Below are positions 1-9,936 of a stretch of DNA of 64,000 nucleotides, piece by piece. Below the pieces are notes generated by a model. It did no database searches. It was not told the origin of the DNA and saw nothing but the letters and a program-made list of their open reading frames with translations. The stretch comes from Gammaproteobacteria bacterium (GTDB lineage Bacteria; Pseudomonadota; Gammaproteobacteria; Burkholderiales; Gallionellaceae). Positions within the stretch are counted from its first letter, which is position 1. Each line of letters begins with the position of its first letter. The translations under genes and the position numbers were made by a program. The stretch is taken from contig JAHJNJ010000023.1 of NCBI GenBank assembly GCA_018820925.1, positions 28,572-92,571 of the forward strand. The letters run 5' to 3'.

Positions 1-17
1 CGGCGGGTATTCTTCAT
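1..17 (-). CDS. Start of a further ExbD/TolR-like gene (partial, cut by the window edge)
   Basis: Only an ATG and the first codons (M-K-N-T-R) are visible. The ATG overlaps the stop of the upstream ExbD gene in an ATGA arrangement, which indicates translational coupling. TolQ-type channels are often followed by two TolR-type genes, so a second ExbD/TolR is the most likely identity, but this rests on context alone. Confidence 0.45.
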
Positions 18-514
18 GGCGCGTCCCCCACGGATATCTGCGGGAACAACACCACGCGATCGATACCCTCATCACCATCCTGCTTCTTCACTTCCGCGAC
101 CTTCACCGCATCCATGATATGGATCAGGGTCTCGTATTCGATATCCGGTTCAACCAGCAGGGTCGCCTCTTTGACTTCCTGGTTCTTGTCCTTGAGGCTC
201 TGCAACTGCCTGGAAAGCTCCTTGATGTTGTAATGGTTTTCCACGTTCCTGATGGTGGAGGTGATCTTGTCGCCATCGCTGAGCTGGATCAGGCCCTTGC
301 GCACAATCACTTCAACGGATATCTGCGGCCTCTCCAGTTTGGCGCCGCCGGCCGCCTCGGTGGGCAGGTGCAACTCCTGAATGGTGATGCGGGAGAACAC
401 TGCGGTGACCAGCAGGAATGGGATCAACACCACCATCAGGTTAAGAAAGGTGGTGATGTCCAACTCTGCCTGCTGTTCCTCGCGGCGATAGTGGTGTCGT
501 GACTTTCTGGCCAT
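14..514 (-). CDS. ExbD/TolR family proton-channel partner
   Basis: A 166-residue protein with a short basic cytoplasmic N-terminus, one transmembrane segment (about residues 22-42, FLNLMVVLIPFLLV) and a periplasmic domain. The acidic D19 just before the segment, in the context AELDITTFLNLM, fits the conserved Asp that carries protons in ExbD/TolR. The family couples the proton gradient to work across the envelope together with a TolQ/ExbB/MotA-type channel. That channel is encoded just upstream at 530-1183, with 15 bp between the genes. The upstream TPR genes replace the usual tolA/tonB, so this is unlikely to be a standard Tol or Ton system. Confidence 0.88.
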   Translation of the reverse strand: MARKSRHHYRREEQQAELDITTFLNLMVVLIPFLLVTAVFSRITIQELHLPTEAAGGAKLERPQISVEVIVRKGLIQLSDGDKITSTIRNVENHYNIKELSRQLQSLKDKNQEVKEATLLVEPDIEYETLIHIMDAVKVAEVKKQDGDEGIDRVVLFPQISVGDAP

Positions 515-529
515 GGGCTGTCTGTCCGC

Positions 530-1183
530 CTATTGAGGCTGCGAACCCTTCCTTGCGCTGGCGGAAATGATGTTGAGGGTCTTCACCGAAATCATTTCCA
601 GACTGTCGACGATGCTGCCTGCCTTGGAGTTGAGAAAGGAGTGGATGATCAGCAGCGGAATCGCGGTGATCAGGCCGAAGGCCGTGGTGTTCATCGCCAC
701 CGAGATGCTGGCGGAGAGCAGGTCGGCCTTCTCCGCCGGATTGGCGTTGGCCACCGCGTTGAACGCGGCAATCAGGCCGATAATGGTACCGAGCAGCCCG
801 AGCAGGGTGGAAAGGTTGGCATACAGCGCGATGTAGTTGATGCGCTTTTCCAGTTGCGGGATGATCTCCATCATCCCCTCTTCCATCGCGATCTCGATAT
901 CGTCGCGGCGGCGTACCGTGCCCTGGCGTTCCAGTCCCGCTTCCAGCAGGCGGCTGACTGACGTTTTGTTGTTGGCGAGCATCTCCCGTGCGGCGTCGAA
1001 GTCGCCAGCAACCATCGCCGGATGCAACTGCTCCCAAATCTTGCGATTGGAGCGTTCTTCCTTGCTGAGTTTAAAAAAGCGCTCGATGCCGATGGAAAGA
1101 CCGATGGAACCGGCCAGCAAAATCGGATACATCCAGAAACCGCCGCTGATAAAAAAACTAACAATACTGTCGATGAATCCCAT
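530..1183 (-). CDS. MotA/TolQ/ExbB family proton channel
   Basis: A 217-residue inner-membrane protein. It has a first transmembrane segment at about residues 12-32, a cytoplasmic region rich in charged residues, and two further segments around the family core LLGLLGTIIGLIAAF and the later NTTAFGLITAIPLLI stretch. Proteins of this family form the ring that conducts protons around an ExbD/TolR dimer. The start is supported by a GAGGA Shine-Dalgarno about 10 nt upstream. It lies between a small exported protein and ExbD in an operon with three TPR proteins, so its energy probably drives an envelope-spanning assembly. Confidence 0.9.
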   Translation of the reverse strand: MGFIDSIVSFFISGGFWMYPILLAGSIGLSIGIERFFKLSKEERSNRKIWEQLHPAMVAGDFDAAREMLANNKTSVSRLLEAGLERQGTVRRRDDIEIAMEEGMMEIIPQLEKRINYIALYANLSTLLGLLGTIIGLIAAFNAVANANPAEKADLLSASISVAMNTTAFGLITAIPLLIIHSFLNSKAGSIVDSLEMISVKTLNIISASARKGSQPQ

Positions 1184-1221
1184 TATTTAGTCCTCGTCAC
1201 TATTCGCGTTGAACACATGGC

Positions 1222-1545
1222 CTACTTCCCTTTTCTGATTTCGTAAAAATCGAGCTCGCGCATGAACACCTCCCTGTCTACCGGCTTCATCGAGTCGTCC
1301 ATCAAACCCGAATGCAGACCGGAGTCGGAACCGATCTCGGAACTCTTCCAGGGCACGATGACCAGCGACTTGGGCGCCTCATTGTTTCCGACGATGGAAA
1401 TCCCGGAAAGGGTTTTTGCCGCACCCGGCTTGCCGGGCGTTTCTGCGGCAAGCGCCTGCAACGGGAAGAAAACCAGTACCGGCAACACCATTCCCGCCAG
1501 CACGGCAATTAACCGCCCGATTTTTGTTTCGCGCCGATTATCCAT
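1222..1545 (-). CDS. Small exported protein of unknown function in the TolQ/R-TPR operon
   Basis: A 107-residue protein with a cleavable signal sequence (basic MDNRRETKIGR, hydrophobic core about residues 12-32, likely cleavage after ALAA). The mature part of about 75 residues has no cysteine and no recognised motif. It contains a short beta-like stretch (SLVIVPWKSSEIG) and an acidic, basic-ended C-terminus. An AGAGGT ribosome site precedes the ATG. The start lies 37 bp inside the end of the upstream TPR lipoprotein gene, so the two are probably translated together. It may be a periplasmic subunit of the same complex; no function can be given. Confidence 0.72.
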   Translation of the reverse strand: MDNRRETKIGRLIAVLAGMVLPVLVFFPLQALAAETPGKPGAAKTLSGISIVGNNEAPKSLVIVPWKSSEIGSDSGLHSGLMDDSMKPVDREVFMRELDFYEIRKGK

Positions 1546-2198
1546 AACTTGACCTCTTCGTCATCGGGAAGTGCTCTATTGTAGGCTTCATATTGATCAA
1601 GAGCGCAGCGCAGGTCGTTGAGATAGAGTTCGCAAAGAACACCGAGATTCTTGCGCGCGGGCAAAAAGGACGGGTATCTGACCAGTAGACTTTCATATAG
1701 TTTCCTTGCCTCGGCAAATCGTCCGGTTCTCCTGTAGAGCAGCGCATATTCGTTCATCGTGACCGGGTGATCGGGATTGATCGCAAGCGCCCGTTTCAGG
1801 TTGTCTTCCGCAAGCCCCATTTCACCCGTCATTTCGTAGGCCAATGCAATATTAACGTATGGTGCTGAATTGTTTTGTGATTTTTGTGCAACTTTTTGCA
1901 ACAATTTGATTGCTTCCGCATACTTTCTTGTGCGCAACAGCACAAGTGCCGCATCGAAATCCTCGCGCACCGCACGGTCGACGCTGCGATTTTCATAAAA
2001 AGAAATGACATCGCTGGCACCGTCACTACGCCGCGCTTCGCTCGCGCCTTCGCCTTGATGTGCTTCGTTGGCTCCAGCGTCGCGCACTTCGCCGGATCCG
2101 GCGCATCCTGTCAGGAGCGCAAGTACGCACAGCAATACAGCGCTGCCGGGCAGCGCGCGGAAGAGAACAACATTCTTGACCGGGTTCGGCGTTTTCAT
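1509..2198 (-). CDS. TPR lipoprotein of the TolQ/R-TPR operon
   Basis: A 229-residue protein. I place the start at 2198 rather than further upstream because this ATG follows the stop of the preceding gene by one base and opens directly into a lipoprotein signal with lipobox LLTGC. The mature part holds tandem tetratricopeptide repeats from about residue 85 on, for example ALVLLRTRKYAEAIKLL, APYVNIALAYEMTGE and HPVTMNEYALLYRRTGR. TPRs mediate protein contacts, so this is probably a membrane-anchored scaffold protein. TPR lipoproteins also accompany TolQ/R homologues in the Myxococcus Agl-Glt gliding and Nfs systems; the parallel is architectural only. Confidence 0.82.
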   Translation of the reverse strand: MKTPNPVKNVVLFRALPGSAVLLCVLALLTGCAGSGEVRDAGANEAHQGEGASEARRSDGASDVISFYENRSVDRAVREDFDAALVLLRTRKYAEAIKLLQKVAQKSQNNSAPYVNIALAYEMTGEMGLAEDNLKRALAINPDHPVTMNEYALLYRRTGRFAEARKLYESLLVRYPSFLPARKNLGVLCELYLNDLRCALDQYEAYNRALPDDEEVKLWIIGAKQKSGG

Positions 2199-2199
2199 C

Positions 2200-5100
2200 T
2201 CAGCGTACCCCTGCTGCTTGGTTGGCCTGGGCGGCGACATTTCCGCCATCATCTGTTTCCATTTTGCTTTGGCTGTTGCCATCAACCGCCAATGTCTTGT
2301 CGGCGCTCTGTCCCGGAACGTAGCGATAGCCGTCGATGCTGGCTATGAATCCGGTGCTCTGCTCCTTGCGCGCATAGGCCGCAGGGACGAGTGCTGCCAA
2401 TTTGGCGATACTCTTGTCGATCCATGTGCTGAACACACCCAGTTGCATCAACTCCAGGTTCTTCTTGTGGGTGGCGATGGCTTTTTCCTCGAAGGGATAG
2501 ATTTGTTCCTCCAGCGCCAGTTCATACTGTTCAAGTTCTTCGGCGTTAAGATTGGTCGGACGCTCCGATTCGGCCAAGGCACGGCTGAAATCATAGTAAA
2601 TCTCGGCTATGTAATAAGTCGCCGCCGCAGTAACGTCGCCCACCTGGAAATCGACAAGTTTGGTGTAGGCCTTGATCGCCTCCTGCATGTACTGCTTCTT
2701 CTTTTTCAGGTTGTCCTTGAACGGTTTGCTCAGTTTCACCGCCACCACTTTATCGTAGGCGTCCCCGGTGAACACCAGCGAGGCCTGCGCCGCCAGGTAT
2801 TTGGTGCGCTCGTTACGCGCGCTGCCGGCGGAGGCATCCATCTTGATGAGCTGCTTCAGGACATCCTTGTACATCGAGTCGTTACCCGACTTCTTGTATA
2901 CCCCGGCCATGCGATAGTAGATATCCATCGCCTGATCCAGCGGTTTGGGGAACAGTTTCACGTAGCGCTTGTAGATCGACAGTTCTTTTTCCGCCACGCC
3001 GCTCTGGCGATAAAGTTCGGCGGCGATGTCCAGTGAGCCGCGGCGGATGTCTTCCTCCTTTGCTTCACGCTCGATGCGTTCGTACTCGGCGGCGGCCATT
3101 TCCAGACGGCCGTCGGAACGGTAGACGAAGGCGATCTTCTTGGTGACGTCGGGCTGCAACTTGTTGCCGGGGAAATTCTTGCGGAAGTTCTCCAGTACGG
3201 TGGCAGCACGCTGCCAGTCTTCCAGCTTGATCAGCGCGGCGGCGGCATCGTATTCGGCAGTGACCCGGATGGACGACGCGGGTGCCCGTTCGCCGATGCG
3301 CAGGAAATGATCTGCTGCGGTCTTGTAATCCCCCGCCTGGTTGGCCTGTTCGCCCTGCTTGTAGATCGCCGCCGCCATGTTATCCAGCACCTTGGCGCGC
3401 AATTTATCCTCGGGCGCCATCAGCGCCAGTGCGTGGTTATAGCCGTCTTCCGCTTCGGCATAGCGGGACTGATCCAGTGCTGCGTGAGCGACCACCAGCC
3501 AGGCGGAGCGAATCAGATCCTTGTCCGCCTTGGGGAAGTTGTCGATCAATTTGTGCGCGGTCTTGCTCGCCAGTTCGTAGTTGCGCATCTCATAAAGTTC
3601 GTCTGCCGTGGCGCTGAGTACGGCAGGCACCTTCTCGTGCTGCGGGAAGGTGTCGGCAAACTTGAGCGAGCTCTGGATCGAGCGCTGTGTCACCTCGCCG
3701 CGCTTGCCTTCCGGCGTCGCCTTGATCAGTTCGCGCCAGGCGTAGACCGCCGCATAGGCGGCGGCGGACGACTTCTCGTGGGCCGGGTAGTCGTAGGCCG
3801 TATGCTCGTAGGCTGCAGCCGCTTCGCCGTAGTCCTTGTTTTCCAGCATCAGGTCGGCCATCTGGTAGTTGAGCGCGGGAGATTCGGGCTCGCTGGGGAA
3901 GGAAGCAAGGTAATTGCGATACCAGAGTTGCGCCTCGCGGTAATTGTCGCGCTTCTCATCGGCACTCCGGGATTTCTGGTAACCGGCATGGTAGTGGTTC
4001 GCCAGGTCCTTGAGGTTCTGTTTGAGGAAGCCGACCACGTCGGGACGCTTCTTGATGTCGAAGTAGCGCCAGTACTCGGCATTCAGCGCATAGGTCTTGG
4101 CGAACTCCTTCTTCTGTTCCACCACCAGTTGGCCGAATTGGCCCTTCTGGTAGATTTCGATCATGCGCATATGGAACTGCGGCGAAACCTCGTGGAAGGG
4201 GTAAAGGTCCACGAAGGTTTTATAGGCCGTCGCCGCGTCGCTGTAGCGCCGCTTGTCCAGATAGAAATCGGCCAAATGGCTGTAGACCTTCTGCTCGTAG
4301 TCGCGCTTGCCGTGACTGCCGAAGAATTCGACCACTGAGCTGGCGCCGCCCAGGTTGGAAAAACTGAGACTGATGACGCGGAAGGTGTCGTCAATGCGCT
4401 GGCTTTCGCCCTGGTCATGCTGCTGGTCGAAGTCGTAGCCGACGGAGACTTTGTAGTCGAGCAGGGCGACAAATTTCTCCACGCCTTCGTCATAGAGCTC
4501 CTGCTTGTAAAGCGACCAGCCCAGTTTGTAGAGCGCCAGTTCGTAATAGGATGATCCTTTGCCCATGGCGACGACGGCCTTGTAGGCTTCCTCGGCGTCA
4601 AGGAATTTCTTGCGCGTGAAATAGTATTCGGCGCGGCGGAACTGCACCTCATCCAGATAGCGCGAGTTGGGATAGACTTTGACAAAGCGGTTCATCACGT
4701 CCATCGCCTGCTCCACCTCGCCCAGCTCCTGGTAGGCGCGGGACAACTGGTAGAGCACCTGGTCGTTGCGTTCGTAAAGCGGATACTTTGCCAGCAATTT
4801 CTTGTACAGCTCCACCGCTTCGCGCGCATTGGCATTTTCCAGATCGGCGGCAGCCTCCGCCGTCGGCGCGGCAATTCCGGTTTCATTTTGTGGCGGCAGT
4901 TTTTCGCCCTTGGCGACACGTTTCTCGAAGCTCTTTTCCGATTCCTTGCTTTTCTTGCCGGCGGCGGGGATGCGCGCTGTTTCCGCACCACTCACGGCAG
5001 GCGGGGTGACGGATTGTGGTTTGTCCAGCGGCGGCCTTGCCACGGCTGTTGCGGGCGCGGTGGCCGGTGCTGTTTTTGCGCCCTCCTGTACATAGCCGTA

Positions 5101-5337
5101 TTCCTGCTCGAGCTTGAGGTCGGCCAGTCGGCGCAGCGCTTCCGGCGTCATCGCCGACTCCGGCGTCTGTTCGAGAAAGTGGCGGTAACTCTGCATCGCT
5201 TTCTCCAGTCCGTCCTCCACCGTTTCATCCTTGAGTTCAGGTTCCACGTTGCGCAAGTCAGCCAGCGTGCCGCGATTGACCAGGGCGCAGGAAGCGAGGA
5301 AGAGGGGAAAAAGGAGGGCAAAGAGGAGACGCATCAT
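2200..5337 (-). CDS. Large TPR lipoprotein (1045 aa)
   Basis: A 1045-residue protein with a lipoprotein signal (MMRLLFALLFPLFLASC, lipobox LASC). Next comes a low-complexity Ala/Pro/Lys linker at about residues 85-170. Many tetratricopeptide-type helical pairs then run almost to the C-terminus (VLYQLSRAYQELGEVEQAM, YELALYKLGWSLYKQELYDEG and similar). It is probably anchored in a membrane and extends through the periplasm as a scaffold. The ATG overlaps the stop of the upstream gene, and an AGGGTGG site precedes it. TPR outer-membrane lipoproteins of this kind are known from gliding-type and polysaccharide-export machines, but the specific role here is not known. Confidence 0.82.
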   Translation of the reverse strand: MMRLLFALLFPLFLASCALVNRGTLADLRNVEPELKDETVEDGLEKAMQSYRHFLEQTPESAMTPEALRRLADLKLEQEYGYVQEGAKTAPATAPATAVARPPLDKPQSVTPPAVSGAETARIPAAGKKSKESEKSFEKRVAKGEKLPPQNETGIAAPTAEAAADLENANAREAVELYKKLLAKYPLYERNDQVLYQLSRAYQELGEVEQAMDVMNRFVKVYPNSRYLDEVQFRRAEYYFTRKKFLDAEEAYKAVVAMGKGSSYYELALYKLGWSLYKQELYDEGVEKFVALLDYKVSVGYDFDQQHDQGESQRIDDTFRVISLSFSNLGGASSVVEFFGSHGKRDYEQKVYSHLADFYLDKRRYSDAATAYKTFVDLYPFHEVSPQFHMRMIEIYQKGQFGQLVVEQKKEFAKTYALNAEYWRYFDIKKRPDVVGFLKQNLKDLANHYHAGYQKSRSADEKRDNYREAQLWYRNYLASFPSEPESPALNYQMADLMLENKDYGEAAAAYEHTAYDYPAHEKSSAAAYAAVYAWRELIKATPEGKRGEVTQRSIQSSLKFADTFPQHEKVPAVLSATADELYEMRNYELASKTAHKLIDNFPKADKDLIRSAWLVVAHAALDQSRYAEAEDGYNHALALMAPEDKLRAKVLDNMAAAIYKQGEQANQAGDYKTAADHFLRIGERAPASSIRVTAEYDAAAALIKLEDWQRAATVLENFRKNFPGNKLQPDVTKKIAFVYRSDGRLEMAAAEYERIEREAKEEDIRRGSLDIAAELYRQSGVAEKELSIYKRYVKLFPKPLDQAMDIYYRMAGVYKKSGNDSMYKDVLKQLIKMDASAGSARNERTKYLAAQASLVFTGDAYDKVVAVKLSKPFKDNLKKKKQYMQEAIKAYTKLVDFQVGDVTAAATYYIAEIYYDFSRALAESERPTNLNAEELEQYELALEEQIYPFEEKAIATHKKNLELMQLGVFSTWIDKSIAKLAALVPAAYARKEQSTGFIASIDGYRYVPGQSADKTLAVDGNSQSKMETDDGGNVAAQANQAAGVR

Positions 5338-7316
5338 TGTCCACCCTGCCCTGCGGCCGGCGCTTGTTGCACCGCCGGTTGTTCTGCCTTGGGTGCATCC
5401 GTGGCCGGCTTCTTCTGCTCCGCTTCGAGCCGCACCGTCTCCTCTTCGGACTTGGCTTTGGTGGCGCGGTCGTAGTTCTCCGCCATGGCGAAGCGGGCCT
5501 GCACCTGGTATTCCTCCAGCTTCTGGCGGCGGCGCACCAGTTCGTTGACCGCCATGACCTCCAGCAGGTTACCCTGCCGCGCCATCAGTGTGTTCACCGT
5601 GGTAAGGGCGTTGCCGGTCTTGATGCCGAGACGGCGAATCTGCTCGTCATAGCCCTGATAACTCTGGGTGGCCGCCTGGCGGGTGCGCACAAAGGAGGCG
5701 TAGTTTTCCTGCAAGGCGGCGATATCCTTGTCCAGCGCCGCCAGGTGGTCGAAGGCCTCGGTAAGACGCGCGTGGTAGTTGGTCGTGATATTCCACTGAA
5801 TGGCGCCCTTGAGACGCTCGATGCGGTGGCGGGTAGCGGCGTCGACAGGCTTGCCCTTGAGGCGCTTTTCCATCGCGGCGATATCCTCGTTGGCAATCCG
5901 CTCGCGGGCGGTTGCCAGGAATTCGGGCTGCGGCGCCACCAGCATTTTCTTCAGTTTTTTGTCCAGCCGTTCACGCTGCTCCATGCGCAGGCGGATCACC
6001 GAGTCGAGTTTGCGGAATTGCGCGTCGATGGAGGGTAGCAGCGGTTCGTAGTAGCGGCGGCGCAATTCGATGATGTCGTTATAGGCTGTGTAGTTGGTGC
6101 CCCATGATTCAAGGCGCTGGCGCAAATCTTCCAGGTCGAGATAGTTCTGCAGCATCGCCTGAAAATCATTGGAAGCCATCAGCTCCATCAGGTAGAAGGT
6201 CTCCGGAGTCTGCGGCAATTCGCGCAAACGGATCACCCAGTCCTTGTCCGTGCGTCCCTCTTCGCGCACCAGCGCCTGCAGGAAGCGGCCCTGTTTGATG
6301 CTGTCGATGGAAGCGTCCAGCTTGTCCAGCTCGCCGCCGATCTTTTCCAGCGCACTGCCATAGAGCAGCGCGGATTTGCCGTAGTAACCGAGTTGCGCAT
6401 AGGCGTAGGGTACACCGAGCAACGCTTCCTGCACCGCAGGGTCGGTCACGTTACGTTTGAACAGAATGCTCCACGGCACCAGCGCGTGTTTGAAATCTTC
6501 GCGCTTGATGTCGGCCCAGCCCGCCCCCAGCAGGGCGCGGTTGGAGAATGGTCCTTCGAGGCGCACCCGCTCCAGGTATGTGCCGGCCAATTGCGCCTCG
6601 CCCTTCTCCAGCAGACGGCTGCCCAGCACCAGGTTGGCCTTGTCGCGAATCGCTTCCGTTGCGCGTTCGCTGCCGGAAACGCTGCCCGCCCTGTCCATCG
6701 CGGCGACACCCTGTGCATACCGTTGCTGGGCAAACAGGGAGACACCACGGTTGTAGGCGGCAAACCCCTGGTAACCGCTCTTTCCTTCCAGGGCGGAAAA
6801 TATCTTTTCCGCATCGCCAAAGCGGCCGTTCGCCAGATAGACCTGGCCCCTGAGGAAGGCGATGTTGTTTTCCATTCCCGCCGGCAGTTCGCCCTTGATG
6901 CGCTCGATGGCGTGCAGGGCGTTGCCGTAATCCTGGGTCTGGAAGAACAGCCGCGACAGGCGGTAGATCGCCTCGTTGCGCACCGGCGCGGGAACGTTGC
7001 CCTCGATCACCGCACTGATCGCCCGGCCCGCGCGCTGGTGCATGCGGTAACCCAGTTCGAAATCACCGACCGAAAACTCCGCCTGGTTGATGTGATAGTG
7101 CAGCGAGTCGAGCAACGGTTCGTCGACGCCGTAATACTGGGTCAGTTCGGCATCAAGACGGGAAATGGCATCGAAATGGCGCTGCTGGTAGGCGTAATAG
7201 AGCGCCTCGCCAAAGTAAGGATCCTTCAGTGCGGTGGACGCAGCCGCGCTCGCCAGCGTTGAACCGGATACCAGCAACAGGGCAACCAGACGGAGGGTTT
7301 TGCCGGCCATGGTCAC
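5334..7316 (-). CDS. Exported TPR/coiled-coil protein (660 aa)
   Basis: A 660-residue protein with a signal peptide (hydrophobic core about residues 8-24, LVALLLVSGSTLASAAA). The first two thirds are TPR-like helical repeats such as YRLSRLFFQTQDYGNALHA and YNRGVSLFAQQRYAQGVAA. The last third (about residues 410-600) is long, charged and helical, consistent with a coiled coil. The first possible start is a GTG that overlaps the upstream stop; an ATG two codons later is equally possible. It sits second in the TolQ/R-TPR operon and is probably a soluble periplasmic scaffold partner of the 1045-residue lipoprotein. Confidence 0.8.
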   Translation of the reverse strand: MTMAGKTLRLVALLLVSGSTLASAAASTALKDPYFGEALYYAYQQRHFDAISRLDAELTQYYGVDEPLLDSLHYHINQAEFSVGDFELGYRMHQRAGRAISAVIEGNVPAPVRNEAIYRLSRLFFQTQDYGNALHAIERIKGELPAGMENNIAFLRGQVYLANGRFGDAEKIFSALEGKSGYQGFAAYNRGVSLFAQQRYAQGVAAMDRAGSVSGSERATEAIRDKANLVLGSRLLEKGEAQLAGTYLERVRLEGPFSNRALLGAGWADIKREDFKHALVPWSILFKRNVTDPAVQEALLGVPYAYAQLGYYGKSALLYGSALEKIGGELDKLDASIDSIKQGRFLQALVREEGRTDKDWVIRLRELPQTPETFYLMELMASNDFQAMLQNYLDLEDLRQRLESWGTNYTAYNDIIELRRRYYEPLLPSIDAQFRKLDSVIRLRMEQRERLDKKLKKMLVAPQPEFLATARERIANEDIAAMEKRLKGKPVDAATRHRIERLKGAIQWNITTNYHARLTEAFDHLAALDKDIAALQENYASFVRTRQAATQSYQGYDEQIRRLGIKTGNALTTVNTLMARQGNLLEVMAVNELVRRRQKLEEYQVQARFAMAENYDRATKAKSEEETVRLEAEQKKPATDAPKAEQPAVQQAPAAGQGGQ

Positions 7317-7837
7317 CAGTCTTTGAATTCGATTCCGTTGCTGCGCACACCGGGGCCGGCCAGATTGATCTCGACCAGGCCCGGGCCTATCCCTTTCTTG
7401 AAACGGTATTCGGCGGTCTGGCGCTGCTCCTTGCCGTCAGCGCTCTTGCCGAGGGAACCCACCTTGAGCAGATGTTCGCCGGTCTGCACATTGCCGGTGT
7501 AGATGCGCTGCATGCCACCGGCCCGTAGCGCCTCCAGTTCCTTGAAGGAGTAAATATAGGTGGCGACAGGTTTGCCGTCGAGCATGACCTCCACCGAATC
7601 AAGGCGGAACTTGTCCTTGCCGGTGAGGGAGACGAACAGAGAGACCTGGGTGTTGGAGGGATAGAGCAGTTTCTCTTCGAGCAGCTTCAGTTCGCTGGAG
7701 ATCGAAAGCACATCCTTCTTGATCTCCTGCACCTGCTCGTCGATGCCTTTGATCTGCTCGCGGGACACTTCTTCCGCTTGCGCAGGGACGGAAAATTGAA
7801 GTGCCATCCATAACAAACCGTATATCACTCGTGACAT
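7313..7837 (-). CDS. First gene of the TolQ/R-TPR operon, exported protein of unknown function
   Basis: A 174-residue protein. The ATG at 7837 is chosen because it follows a GAGG ribosome site and opens into a signal peptide ending near VPAQA; a longer upstream reading lacks both. After cleavage there is a short coiled coil (about residues 22-55, with EQVQEIKKDVLSISSELKLLEE). A beta-rich domain follows (TQVSLFVSLTGKDKFRLDSVEVMLDGK to the end) with no cysteines. Its stop overlaps the next start. The position as leader gene of the TPR/TolQ/ExbD operon suggests a periplasmic subunit; the family is not recognised. Confidence 0.72.
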   Translation of the reverse strand: MSRVIYGLLWMALQFSVPAQAEEVSREQIKGIDEQVQEIKKDVLSISSELKLLEEKLLYPSNTQVSLFVSLTGKDKFRLDSVEVMLDGKPVATYIYSFKELEALRAGGMQRIYTGNVQTGEHLLKVGSLGKSADGKEQRQTAEYRFKKGIGPGLVEINLAGPGVRSNGIEFKDW

Positions 7838-7908
7838 AGCAAAACCTCGCACTTTTTGACAACCGGCTTCATCAGACCATGATCCATTGGCTGAAACCTT
7901 TCTTAAGA

Positions 7909-7937
7909 ATAATGTATTTACCCAGGACAGGATACAA
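7909..7937 (-). promoter_or_regulatory. Candidate sigma70 promoter of the TolQ/R-TPR operon
   Basis: On the minus strand, TTGTAT (7937-7932) and CATTAT (7914-7909) are separated by 17 bases, about 65-70 nt before the first ATG at 7837. The match to consensus is only moderate, so this is a candidate. Confidence 0.33.
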
Positions 7938-8190
7938 ATCTTCATTGCGCTTTGCGTAAACAGAGACAGACATCATCCGGGACAATTGCCAAGTCGCCAA
8001 CAAATTGAACCGGGTTTGATTTTTGCAGCTTCATTTGCCGCCGCAACCGATCCATCAAAAGGATCCTGATATTGGCATAGGAGGTGATTTTACGACGATT
8101 GGTTCAATTGGTGCCGGCATGGGACATCCTCTGAATGCTAAACGTATTCGAATTGAGCACCGGCTGCCCGCTTGGCGAGAGGCGGGTACT

Positions 8191-8370
8191 CCGACGAGCG
8201 GTTGGTCGCGAGAGACAACATCGAGCTTCATTCAAAATTTTCTTTCGCCTGATAATGCCTGAATAAAAGGGGACTGCAAGGAGTCTATTCCCATTTTATT
8301 TACTTCAACAAAACAATTCCAACGCCGCCCGATTTTCCGTTCTTTTTTGCTCGTTCCGACGAGCGGTTGG
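8191..8370. repeat. Direct repeat pair of a 15-mer
   Basis: The 15-mer ccgacgagcggttgg occurs at 8191-8205 and again at 8356-8370 in the same orientation, 165 bp apart, inside the gene-free stretch. Function unknown. Confidence 0.6.
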
Positions 8371-8460
8371 ATGTGCGAAACGGTAGCCAGTATCGCCAAC
8401 CAATATTTACGTATGAAAATAATTGAATTCAAGACGGCTGCATTGAACTCATTCTCCGGG

Positions 8461-8481
8461 CGCGCTCAAGAACTGAGCGCG
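8461..8481 (-). terminator. Perfect hairpin behind serS (possible terminator)
   Basis: cgcgctca and tgagcgcg form an 8-bp perfect stem with a 5-nt loop, 19 bp downstream of the serS stop. No T-run follows on the minus strand, so it may only stabilise the 3' end of the transcript. Confidence 0.4.
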
Positions 8482-8499
8482 AAGTGCTCCCTGTCCGGT

Positions 8500-9843
<1,344 letters not shown>

Positions 9844-9861
9844 TCACTCTGTGTCATCAAC

Positions 9862-9931
9862 GTAGGATGGGTTGAGTGAAACGATACCCATCGAACAAAA
9901 CGGTGGGTTACGCTGCGCTAACCCACCCTAC
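9862..9931. repeat. GTAG-headed REP pair between rarA and serS
   Basis: Two imperfect palindromes face each other. A left unit starts with GTAGGATGGGTT and ends gatacccatc. A right unit reads ggtgggttacgctgcgctaa and closes with CTAC. Both have the GTAG head of REP elements mobilised by RAYT transposases, and one RAYT gene lies 1.4 kb away. Confidence 0.7.
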
Positions 9932-9936
9932 ATTAT

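Larger units (their letters stand above)
7838..8499. other. Long gene-free stretch between the TolQ/R-TPR operon and serS
   Basis: About 660 bp without a convincing gene. Short open frames exist on both strands but none shows a ribosome site plus recognisable protein. It holds the candidate operon promoter (7909-7937), two copies of a 15-mer (8191-8205 and 8356-8370) and a hairpin behind serS (8461-8481). The part from about 8215 to 8460 is visibly richer in A+T than the neighbouring genes. Confidence 0.6.

Noticed and set aside
8085..8120. Stretch resembling a tRNA T-arm (ggttcaattggtgcc)
   Set aside because: No acceptor, D or anticodon stems can be formed around it.
8023..8262. 79-residue open frame on the plus strand in the serS upstream gap
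   Set aside because: The aggaggt motif inside it is not followed by a suitable start, the protein has no recognisable pattern, and base composition fits non-coding DNA.
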